DNA from: CAZLNO01 sp964561005
Lineage (GTDB): Bacteria; Pseudomonadota; Alphaproteobacteria; Kiloniellales; Rhodovibrionaceae
NCBI GenBank assembly: GCA_964561005.1
Contig: CAZLNO010000141.1
Coordinates: 1 to 7,777, forward strand
Reading direction: 5' to 3'
DNA length: 7,777 nucleotides
The first letter of the stretch is position 1; each line of letters opens with the position of its first letter. Under the pieces are notes generated by a model, which was given only the letters and a program-made list of their open reading frames with translations, was not told the DNA's origin and did no database searches. The position numbers and the translations under genes were made by a program. Shown piece after piece: positions 1-6,153 of this stretch.

Positions 1-575
<575 letters not shown>

Positions 576-591
576 CCGTGACGGGTACCGG

Positions 592-621
592 ACGGGCGGG
601 GGCCGTGGCTCCCGCCCGTTT
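592..621 (+). terminator. Hairpin between dnaK and dnaJ (terminator or attenuator candidate)
   Basis: Bases 592-603 pair with 608-619 in a 12-bp GC-rich stem with one G-U pair and a 4-nt loop, followed by only three T (619-621). The stem is strong but the T tract is short, so partial termination or mRNA 3'-end stabilisation is more likely than a full stop. It would lower dnaJ relative to dnaK and is a possible processing boundary. No separate dnaJ promoter is obvious in the 98-bp gap. Confidence 0.55.
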
Positions 622-673
622 CGCTGCGTGATCAGCCAGGCCAAGAACGAAGCGGAAGGCACCCAAGCGCGCC

Positions 674-1813
674 ATGGCGAAGCAGGATTACTACGAAACC
701 CTCGGGGTGGCCCGAGGCGCGGGCAAGGACGAGATCAAGCGCGCCTATCGCAAACTGGCCATGCAATACCACCCGGACCGCAATCCGGGCGATCCCGAGG
801 CCGAGGCCAGGTTCAAGGAGATTGGCGAGGCCTACGAGGTTCTCAGCGACGACCAGAAGCGCGCGGCCTATGACCGCTTCGGCCACGGTGCCTTCGAGAA
901 CGGTGGCGCCGGACCGGGCGGCTTCGGCGGCTTCGGCGGTTTCGGGGGCGGCGGCTTCGCCGACATCTTCGACGAGATGTTCGGCGACATGATGGGCGGC
1001 CGCCGGCGCGGTCAGTCGGGTCGCGGCTCGGACTTGCGCTACGACATGGAGATCACGCTGGAGGAGGCCTTCACCGGCAAGGAGGCCCAGATCAGCGTAC
1101 CCACCTCCGTGGTCTGCGACACCTGCGACGGCAGCGGCGCCGAGCCCGGCACCCAGCCCAGCACCTGCGGCACCTGCCGGGGCGACGGCCGGGTTCGCGC
1201 GCAGCAGGGCTTCTTCTCCATCGAGCGGACCTGTCCGGCCTGCGGCGGCGCGGGCAAGGTGATCGACAGCCCCTGCCACGGCTGTCAGGGCAGTGGCCGA
1301 CAGCACAAGGAGCGCACGCTGCAGGTCAACATCCCCGCCGGGGTCGAGGACGGCACCCGCATCCGTCTGGCCGGCGAGGGCGAGGCGGGGCTGCGCGGCG
1401 CGCCGTCCGGCGACCTCTACATATTTCTTGGCATCAAGCCGCACGACATCTTCCAGCGCGAGGGCGCCAACATCTTCTGCAAGATGCCGATCCCGATGAC
1501 CACGGCGGCGCTGGGCGGCGGCGTCGAGGTGCCGGTGATCGACGGCGGCCGCGCCAAGATCACCATCCCCGAGGGCACGCAGAACGGCCAGCAGTTCCGC
1601 CTGCGCGGCAAGGGCATGAGCGTGCTGCGTTCCGATCGGCGCGGCGACATGTATGTCCAGGTGGAGGTCGAGGTGCCGCGCAACCTCACCAAGCGGCAGA
1701 AGGAGCTGCTGCGCGAGTTCGATGGTCAGGGCAAGGGCAACCGCCAGCACCACCCGGAAAGCGAGGGCTTCCTCGCCCGCATCAAGGAGTTCTGGGAGGA
1801 CCTGACGGAGTAG
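674..1813 (+). CDS. dnaJ: Chaperone protein DnaJ (Hsp40, type A)
   Basis: Complete 379-aa DnaJ of normal length. The N terminus MAKQDYYETLGV is canonical and fixes the start. The J domain covers residues 4-70 with the HPD motif at 33-35, which stimulates DnaK ATPase. A Gly/Phe-rich linker spans about 72-118. Four zinc-finger repeats of CxxCxGxG type have their cysteine pairs at 148/151, 165/168, 187/190 and 201/204. The C-terminal beta domains for client binding and the dimerisation region follow. The protein is the cytosolic co-chaperone that delivers clients to DnaK. The best purine-rich Shine-Dalgarno (GGAAGG) is 14 nt before the ATG, farther than usual. No strong terminator follows the stop; a 7-bp stem with a 16-nt loop (1812-1841) is the only candidate, so read-through into the downstream RNA region is possible. 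Confidence 0.98.
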   Translation: MAKQDYYETLGVARGAGKDEIKRAYRKLAMQYHPDRNPGDPEAEARFKEIGEAYEVLSDDQKRAAYDRFGHGAFENGGAGPGGFGGFGGFGGGGFADIFDEMFGDMMGGRRRGQSGRGSDLRYDMEITLEEAFTGKEAQISVPTSVVCDTCDGSGAEPGTQPSTCGTCRGDGRVRAQQGFFSIERTCPACGGAGKVIDSPCHGCQGSGRQHKERTLQVNIPAGVEDGTRIRLAGEGEAGLRGAPSGDLYIFLGIKPHDIFQREGANIFCKMPIPMTTAALGGGVEVPVIDGGRAKITIPEGTQNGQQFRLRGKGMSVLRSDRRGDMYVQVEVEVPRNLTKRQKELLREFDGQGKGNRQHHPESEGFLARIKEFWEDLTE

Positions 1814-1851
1814 CGCCGTGCTCGGCCCCCGGCCCGGCGTTGGAAAAGATG

Positions 1852-1880
1852 TTGACGGATCGGATGGAAAATCCGATTCT
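1852..1880 (+). promoter_or_regulatory. Candidate sigma-70-type promoter for the plus-strand RNA
   Basis: TTGACG (1852-1857) is a good -35 hexamer and is followed after exactly 17 bp by GATTCT (1875-1880), a weak -10 matching TATAAT at three positions. Transcription would begin near 1885-1887, directly before the first hairpin of the proposed RNA. The same stretch can also form a small hairpin (1857-1865 with 1871-1879, one G-U pair), so it might instead act as a weak end of the dnaJ transcript. Promoter status is inferred from two short motifs. Confidence 0.4.
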
Positions 1881-1900
1881 GAAGACGCCTCGTGAACGAG

Positions 1901-1953
1901 GTCCGCAGCACCTCGACGGGCGACTTCTTCTTCCACAAACGGCCGCGGCGGAT
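1901..1953. repeat. Degenerate direct repeat, copy A (partner at 2122-2179)
   Basis: This stretch resembles 2122-2179 in the same orientation. The best blocks are 1902-1921 against 2123-2142 (16 of 20 identical), 1924-1935 against 2154-2165 (11 of 12) and GCCGCGG at 1942-1948 against 2170-2176, with short indels between them. Read on the minus strand, copy A keeps the GGAAGAA purine tract and codons for P-V-E-V-L-R, where the peptide gene has P-F-E-V-L-R, but it lacks the ATG segment and then loses the frame. It is therefore either a decayed duplicate of the peptide gene, an antisense target-recognition region, or both. Confidence 0.65.
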
Positions 1954-2036
1954 ACGTCGCGGTCGAACATGGGAAGGGCGAAGGAAGCGGATTTCCAAAG
2001 CGATTTGGGAAACCCGGTTCAAGCCCTTGCAGAAAT

Positions 2037-2066
2037 GGACCCCGGTGGCTGCCACCACCGGGGTCC
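2037..2066. terminator. Bidirectional terminator-like hairpin shared by two convergent units
   Basis: Bases 2037-2048 (GGACCCCGGTGG) pair perfectly with 2055-2066 in a 12-bp stem with a 6-nt loop. It lies 6 bp beyond the stop codon of the minus-strand peptide ORF and at the end of the proposed plus-strand RNA. The downstream bases are CAUUUCUGC-like on the minus transcript and CUUGCGCUC-like on the plus transcript, so the U tract is modest on the minus side and poor on the plus side. It can work as a 3'-end structure for both strands; termination efficiency is uncertain. Confidence 0.6.
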
Positions 2067-2072
2067 TTGCGC

Positions 2073-2147
2073 TCACAGGTCCTTGATCATCTCAAGGATG
2101 ATGCGAAGGATCTCCAGGAGCACCCGCAACACCTCGAAAGGCCTCAT
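2073..2147 (-). CDS. Putative 24-aa amphipathic membrane-active peptide (toxin-like small ORF)
   Basis: The ORF of 24 codons begins ATG (2147) and ends TGA (2073). It is preceded by a strong Shine-Dalgarno sequence (GAAGAAGGAG, six bases before the ATG) and followed 6 bp later by a 12-bp hairpin, as expected for a small independent gene. The peptide starts MRPFEVLR and ends EMIKDL. Apart from P3, every uncharged residue is a hydrophobic F, V, L, I or M. The charges are R2, E5, R8, E12, R15, E19, K22 and D23, net zero. On a helical wheel they fall on one face, alternating in sign at 3- or 4-residue steps, so neighbouring side chains could form a ladder of salt bridges. This is the charge-zipper pattern proposed for TisB-like membrane peptides. 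No gene lies downstream on this strand for it to act as a leader peptide. I do not recognise its family; toxicity is inference. A weak CTGAAG-N17-TCGCAAT promoter-like pair lies upstream. Confidence 0.65.
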   Translation of the reverse strand: MRPFEVLRVLLEILRIILEMIKDL

Positions 2148-2153
2148 CGGGCT

Positions 2154-2159
2154 CTCCTT
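2154..2159 (-). promoter_or_regulatory. Shine-Dalgarno sequence of the 24-aa peptide ORF
   Basis: AAGGAG on the minus strand, with 6 nt to the ATG at 2147, sits in a longer purine run (GGAAGAAGGAG). The plus-strand segment 1924-1935 can pair with the whole run over 12 consecutive positions including one G-U. Pairing of that kind would hide the ribosome binding site. Confidence 0.7.
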
Positions 2160-2237
2160 CTTCCAATGTGCCGCGGGATTGCGACACGACGCGAAGGTAC
2201 CCTTCAGGCGGGAAAGCGCGAACCAGCGGGCGGCATC

Positions 2238-2257
2238 GCGTCACGAAATTGTGACGC
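2238..2257. promoter_or_regulatory. 20-bp palindrome, operator candidate upstream of the peptide ORF
   Basis: GCGTCAC-GAAATT-GTGACGC is a perfect inverted repeat with 7-bp arms and a 6-bp A/T-rich spacer in an otherwise very GC-rich gap. The arms are 13 bp centre to centre, about one to one and a third helical turns, which suits a dimeric regulator. The half-site order is TCAC...GTGA, the reverse of the CRP/FNR-type TGTGA...TCACA. It lies about 90 bp upstream of the peptide start codon. I cannot assign the regulator. Confidence 0.45.
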
Positions 2258-2312
2258 CCGCGCGCATCCCGGGCGCAGACTGGGGTCTGGCGGAAGCGAG
2301 GAAACGGACACC

Positions 2313-2343
2313 CGCGAGGGGGCTGTCACATATCCCCCTCGCG
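2313..2343 (-). terminator. Terminator-like hairpin at the end of the helicase/S4 unit
   Basis: CGCGAGGGGG (2313-2322) pairs perfectly with 2334-2343 in a 10-bp stem around an 11-nt loop. The TGA stop of the S4 gene (2328-2326) lies inside the loop, so the 5' arm on the minus strand is still coding. Only a weak GTTT run follows about 10 nt downstream. It is the best candidate 3' end for this unit. Confidence 0.5.
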
Positions 2344-2730
2344 ACCGTGCAGACGGTCGAGCTCGCGGCGTTCCTTCTTGGTCGGGCGCCCGGCGCCCCG
2401 CGCGCGGTCGGCGCCGGGCGGGGCCGGGGTCTGGGCGGGCCGTTTCGGCTCGGGCGGCTGCAGGTCCTCGTAGAGCTGGCGGGCCTCGGTCGCCGGCCCG
2501 CGCCGCGTGCCCAGCGCCAGCACCCGCACCACCCGGATCGTGCGGCCCTGTGGAAAGGTCAGCACGTCGCCCACGCGCACGCCGTGGTTCGCCTTGGCGA
2601 CCTTGACGCCCGAAACCCGCAGCTTGCCGGCCTTGCACAGTTCGGCGGCCAGTGTCCGGCTCTTGAAGAAGCGCGCGAACCACAGCCACTTGTCGGCGCG
2701 CAGCAGGTCGCCTTGCGGGTCGGAGGTCAT
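2326..2730 (-). CDS. S4-domain RNA-binding protein, Hsp15-like
   Basis: A 134-aa protein. Residues 8-55 form an S4 RNA-binding fold (LLRADKWLWFARFFKSRTLA, then GKLRVSGVKVAKANHGVRVGD), matching the heat-shock protein Hsp15 (HslR) family; E. coli Hsp15 binds 50S subunits carrying stalled nascent chains. After the fold comes a Pro-rich linker (about 91-107) and a basic tail (GRPTKKERRELDRL) common in alphaproteobacterial members. The ATG overlaps the TGA of the helicase gene as ATGA, so the two are translationally coupled, which suggests a joint role in RNA handling. The start is fixed by the overlap and by the N-terminal alignment. The exact function in this lineage is inferred from the family. 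Confidence 0.9.
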   Translation of the reverse strand: MTSDPQGDLLRADKWLWFARFFKSRTLAAELCKAGKLRVSGVKVAKANHGVRVGDVLTFPQGRTIRVVRVLALGTRRGPATEARQLYEDLQPPEPKRPAQTPAPPGADRARGAGRPTKKERRELDRLHGREGDM

Positions 2731-5372
2731 TTCGAGAAGGTCAGCTCCCGCAGCTTGGCGAAGGGATGGTCCGGGTCCGGGCGCGAGTGGGAACCTTCCG
2801 GACGCCTTGGTCGGCTCTTGGCTTTCGCGCGAGCGGCCGGCTTGGCGTTCATGGCCTTGGCGGGCGCGGTGCGCCGCTTTCTGTCGGACCGGTTGGCCGC
2901 CTGGCGCGGCTGGAAGCTCGCCACCTCGGCCGAGCGGGCGCGGGGATAGCCCAGCGCCGGCAGCACGATCGCCAGGGCCTCGCGGTCGCCGCCCAGCAAC
3001 TGCGCCAGCGGCGCCGTCGGCGTGAACGGGCCGGCGGGTCGCAGCTTGTGCAGGGCGCCGGCCAGACGCTCCAGCGCGTCCACGCGCACCGCCACCGCCT
3101 CGGCGTTGTCCGGCGCCGCCTTGCGGCCGCGCCGGGGCGCCTCGATGCGGCGATAGCCCAGGGTGCGGCAGGCGGCGGCGTCGGCATGGCCGTTCGCCCA
3201 GAAGGTCACGTCGCTCTGCGGCGCCCAGTCGCCCGGCGCCTCGCCGCGATGGATGGCGGCCAGGCGCAGCTTCAGCCGCGCCGCCGCCGGCGTCAGCGTG
3301 GCCGGCAGCCAGACGCTCTCCCGCCCGATGCGCACGCCCAGCCCGGCCAGCGCCTTGCGCTCGGCGCGGGTCATCGCCTTGAGGTGCTCGGCCACATCCC
3401 GGCGGGGCAGCACGCCCAGGTTCTCCACGAGCTGGAAGGCCAGGCCGCGCGCGCGGGCCGGCAGCTCCGCCTCGGCCAGGGCAAAGAGGCTGGACAGCTT
3501 GTTGCGGATGTGCCGCGCCAGCCAGTCCGCCAGCCGCCGGCGGATGCGCTCGCGCAGGGCGCTGTCCAGGAGGTCGCTGTCGAACACCTCTATCCGGGGG
3601 CTGAGGGCGTCGCCGCCGGCCTTCAGGCGCCCCAGGGCCTCGCCCCGCCAGGTCACCTGCGCCGCCTCGTCCAGCGCCAGGGCGCCGTCGTCGTCGTTCT
3701 CCAGGCGCTTCACCCGCGCCGGGATCTCGCGTGCCAGCGCCCGGCGCGCGGCGGCCAGCAGGGGCCGGGCGTGCTCGCTGTCGACCGGCTTGTCCAGGGT
3801 GAAGCGGAAGCCGTGCAGGCGGCCGACGTACTCGCCCTCGACCAGCACCTCCCCGCCCTTGCGCACCGCGCCAATCAGGTCGCCGCCGTCCTTGAGCCGG
3901 CGGACCAGCGCCGCCGTCCGGCGGTCGACGAAGCGCTGGGTCAGGCGGTCGTGCAGGGCGTCGGACAGGCGGTCCTCGATCTCCCGCGCCCGGCCCTGCC
4001 AGTGCGCGCTGTCGGCCAGCCAGTCGCCGCGATGGGTGATGTAGGTCCAGGTCCGGATATGCGCGATCCGGCCGATCAGGCGGTCGATGTCGCCGTCCGT
4101 GCGGTCGTAGTGGGCGAGCTGCCCGGCCACCCAGTCCTTCGGCAGATAGCCTTCGCCGCGCATCAGGTGGCGGTAGATGCGGGCCAGCAGGCGGGTGTGC
4201 TGGTCCGACATCGTCTTGCGGAAGTCGGGGATCTGGCAGACCTCCCACAGCAGTTGCACCGCCGCCGGGTTGCCGGCCATGTCGCGGATCTCCGGGTCGC
4301 GGGCCAGGGTCTGGAGGGCCAGGTAGTCGTCGGCCTCGCGTCCGCGCGCCAGCTCCGGGCGCGGCGGCGGCGTTTCCAGGCTGCGCAGCAGGCCCTCCGG
4401 CGACTTGTAGTCCAGCGCCCGGCTGCGCCAGCACAGCGCGCGGACCGGGTCGAAGCGGTGCGCCTCCACGGCCTCGACGACCTCCTCGTCGATCGTCCCG
4501 GCCCGCGCCGTGGTGCCGAAGGTGCCGTCGGCCATGTGGCGCCCGGCGCGCCCGGCGATCTGGCCGATCTCCGCCGTGGTGAGCTGGCGCGAGCCGCGGC
4601 CGTCGAACTTGGACAGCCGGGCGAAGGCCACGTGGTCCAGGTTCAGGTTCAGGCCCATGCCGATGGCGTCGGTGGCGACGAGGTAGTCGACCTCGCCCTC
4701 CTCGAACATCGCCACCTGGGCGTTGCGCGTGCGCGGGCTGAGCGCGCCCAGGACCACCGCCGTGCCGCCGCGGCTGCGCCGCATCAGCTCCGCCGTGGCG
4801 TAGACGTCGCCGGCGGAGAAGGCCACCACCGCCGAGCGCGCCGGCAGCCGGGTCAGCTTCTTCGCCCCGGCATGGCGCAGCGTGGAGAAGCGCGGCCGGG
4901 CCACGATCTCCGCCTCCGGCACCAGGGCGCGGACCATGGCCCGCATGGTATCCGCGCCGAGGAACATCGTCTCCGAGATGCCGCGGGCGTGCAGCAGGCG
5001 GTCGGTGAAGATGTGTCCGCGCTCCGGATCGGCGCAGAGCTGGATTTCGTCCACCGCCAGGAACTCCACCTGGCGGTCGACCGGCATCGACTCCACCGTG
5101 CAGAGGAAGTAGCGCGGGTTGGGCGGCAGGATCTTCTCCTCGCCGGTCACCAGGGCGACCTGGTTGCGCCCCTTCATCTTGACCACGCGGTCGTAGTTCT
5201 CGCGGGCCAGCAGGCGCAGGGGGAAGCCCATCATGCCGGAGCTGTGGCCCAGCATGCGCTCGATCGCGAGGTAGGTCTTCCCCGTGTTCGTCGGCCCCAG
5301 GACGGCGGTGATCCGGCGGTGTCCCGGATGCGGGGCGGCGCCGGACAGGTGGCGGGGCGTCTGCATGCTCAT
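2727..5372 (-). CDS. SUV3-like DExH RNA helicase
   Basis: About 881 aa from the ATG at 5372. The N-terminal ATPase core has Walker A GPTNTGKT (about 26-33), the DEIQ box (108-111), GADTMR (139-144), motif V VATDAIGMGLNLNLDHV (232-248) and motif VI QIAGRAGR (271-278). These are typical of the SUV3/mitochondrial degradosome helicase family. A long family-specific C-terminal half follows, then a Lys/Arg/Ala-rich stretch and the conserved-looking end DPDHPFAKLRELTF. It likely unwinds RNA with ATP in the cytosol; the bacterial role is poorly defined. Starts are ambiguous: GTG at 5393 lacks a Shine-Dalgarno sequence, whereas ATG 5372 and ATG 5366 both follow GAGAGG closely. I chose 5372. It starts 58 bp after pcm and overlaps the S4 gene by 4 bp, suggesting one transcript. 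No broken motif is seen. Confidence 0.93.
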   Translation of the reverse strand: MSMQTPRHLSGAAPHPGHRRITAVLGPTNTGKTYLAIERMLGHSSGMMGFPLRLLARENYDRVVKMKGRNQVALVTGEEKILPPNPRYFLCTVESMPVDRQVEFLAVDEIQLCADPERGHIFTDRLLHARGISETMFLGADTMRAMVRALVPEAEIVARPRFSTLRHAGAKKLTRLPARSAVVAFSAGDVYATAELMRRSRGGTAVVLGALSPRTRNAQVAMFEEGEVDYLVATDAIGMGLNLNLDHVAFARLSKFDGRGSRQLTTAEIGQIAGRAGRHMADGTFGTTARAGTIDEEVVEAVEAHRFDPVRALCWRSRALDYKSPEGLLRSLETPPPRPELARGREADDYLALQTLARDPEIRDMAGNPAAVQLLWEVCQIPDFRKTMSDQHTRLLARIYRHLMRGEGYLPKDWVAGQLAHYDRTDGDIDRLIGRIAHIRTWTYITHRGDWLADSAHWQGRAREIEDRLSDALHDRLTQRFVDRRTAALVRRLKDGGDLIGAVRKGGEVLVEGEYVGRLHGFRFTLDKPVDSEHARPLLAAARRALAREIPARVKRLENDDDGALALDEAAQVTWRGEALGRLKAGGDALSPRIEVFDSDLLDSALRERIRRRLADWLARHIRNKLSSLFALAEAELPARARGLAFQLVENLGVLPRRDVAEHLKAMTRAERKALAGLGVRIGRESVWLPATLTPAAARLKLRLAAIHRGEAPGDWAPQSDVTFWANGHADAAACRTLGYRRIEAPRRGRKAAPDNAEAVAVRVDALERLAGALHKLRPAGPFTPTAPLAQLLGGDREALAIVLPALGYPRARSAEVASFQPRQAANRSDRKRRTAPAKAMNAKPAARAKAKSRPRRPEGSHSRPDPDHPFAKLRELTFSK

Positions 5373-5430
5373 GGCCCTCTCAGGGTCGTACACAGGGCGC
5401 GCGAAGGCAAGGACCGGGCGCGGCGGCGGC

Positions 5431-6153
5431 TCAGGCCCCGGCGCTCACCAGCGGCACGAAGGCGACCGGCAGCAGCGACTCCACCGCCAGTCTGCCCGTG
5501 CGGTCCTTGCGGATCCGTTTCAGATTCTGCTCGCCGCCGCCGAAGATCTCCCAGCGGCCCTCGCGCGCGACCGGGATGACCAGGCGCCCGCCGGGCGCAA
5601 GCTGCGCCGCGAGGCGGTGGACGACCGGCTCGGACGCGGCGGCGGTCACCACGATGGCGTCGAAGGGCGCCTGCTCCGGCCAGCCGCCGGAGCCGTCGCC
5701 GCCGCGCAGCTCGGCATTATGGTAGCCCAGTTCGGCCAGGCGGGCCCGCGCGCCCTCGCGGAGTTCGGGCACCGCCTCGATGCTGTAGACCTGGCCGGCC
5801 AGCTCGGCCAGGACGGCGGTCTGGTAGCCGCAGCCGGTGCCGATCTCCAGCACCCGGTCATGGGGGCCGGGCCGTGCCAGCTCGGTCATCACGGCCACGA
5901 TATAGGGCTGCGAGATCGTCTGGCCGTGGCCGATCGGCAGCGGCCGGTTCGCATAGGCCTCGCGCCGGTGCCGCTCGTCCACGAAGCGGTGCCGCGGCAC
6001 CCGGCCCAGCGCCGCCCGCACCCGGGGCGACAGCCGGTCGATGCCGAGCCAGGCGGCGGTGCGCGCCACCTCGTCGTCGATCTCCGCCAGCAGGCGCTCG
6101 CGCGCCCGTGCCAGGGGGTCGCCCGGCTCCGGCGTCGCCGGCTGGTCGCTCAT
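5431..6153 (-). CDS. pcm: Protein-L-isoaspartate O-methyltransferase
   Basis: A 240-aa cytosolic enzyme that methylates L-isoaspartyl residues with S-adenosylmethionine, starting repair of aged proteins. The PCMT signature PLPIGHGQTISQPYIVA begins near residue 72. The SAM-binding motif I VLEIGTGCGYQTAVLA is at 101-116, the acidic end of the second strand is YSIEAVPE, GGDGS is at about 151-155, and PFDAIVVTAAA and LAPGGRLVIPV follow. The end FVPLVS is typical. ATG 6153 is preceded by GGGGGA 7 nt upstream. A GTG at 6168 would add five residues and also has a GGAAG before it, so the start is not settled. It is not next to surE, its frequent partner in other proteobacteria, but precedes the helicase by 58 bp and may be cotranscribed with it. 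Confidence 0.96.
   Translation of the reverse strand: MSDQPATPEPGDPLARARERLLAEIDDEVARTAAWLGIDRLSPRVRAALGRVPRHRFVDERHRREAYANRPLPIGHGQTISQPYIVAVMTELARPGPHDRVLEIGTGCGYQTAVLAELAGQVYSIEAVPELREGARARLAELGYHNAELRGGDGSGGWPEQAPFDAIVVTAAASEPVVHRLAAQLAPGGRLVIPVAREGRWEIFGGGEQNLKRIRKDRTGRLAVESLLPVAFVPLVSAGA

Larger units (their letters stand above)
1887..2066 (+). ncRNA. Candidate structured small RNA, possible antisense regulator of the 24-aa peptide
   Basis: I do not recognise a known RNA family. Several hairpins lie in a row on this strand. The first is CCTCG-TGAA-CGAGG (1888-1901). The second is a long stem-loop, with bases 1924-1934 pairing with 1972-1983 and an inner 11-bp stem 1940-1950/1955-1965 closed by a GATA loop. 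The third is 1992-1999/2004-2012 with a GCGA (GNRA) tetraloop. The last is the terminator-like stem 2037-2066. The inner stem's two G-U pairs would be A-C mismatches in the opposite transcript, which favours plus-strand transcription. Segments 1901-1921 and 1924-1935 can pair with the convergent peptide mRNA over its early codons and its Shine-Dalgarno sequence. A 64-codon GTG frame (1892-2086) also crosses this region but looks unconvincing. The segment may derive from a duplicated peptide gene. Expression is not shown. Confidence 0.45.

Noticed and set aside
632..1936. Long minus-strand open frame antisense to dnaJ
   Set aside because: Ala/Leu-rich composition with no domain. dnaJ on the other strand is unambiguous.
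1726..2076. 116-codon minus-strand frame containing P-V-E-V-L-R
   Set aside because: It runs through the terminator hairpin and into antisense dnaJ, lacks a good ribosome site and has no family resemblance. The P-V-E-V-L-R match is explained by the local repeat of the peptide gene.
1892..2086. 64-codon plus-strand frame from GTG, with a basic middle and a hydrophobic end
   Set aside because: It has only a weak Shine-Dalgarno, an initiation codon within a hairpin, irregular third-position usage after the first 15 codons and a terminator-like stem inside the frame. It fits a structured RNA better, though a small protein cannot be fully excluded.
1814..2325. tRNA, RNase P, 6S or tmRNA in the dnaJ-S4 gap
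   Set aside because: None of the conserved sequences or folds of these RNAs could be found on either strand.
2766..5579. Very long plus-strand open frame antisense to the helicase
   Set aside because: It is a shadow of a GC-rich gene in the opposite frame. The product is Arg/Ala/Gln/Pro-rich without motifs, while the minus strand has clear helicase motifs.
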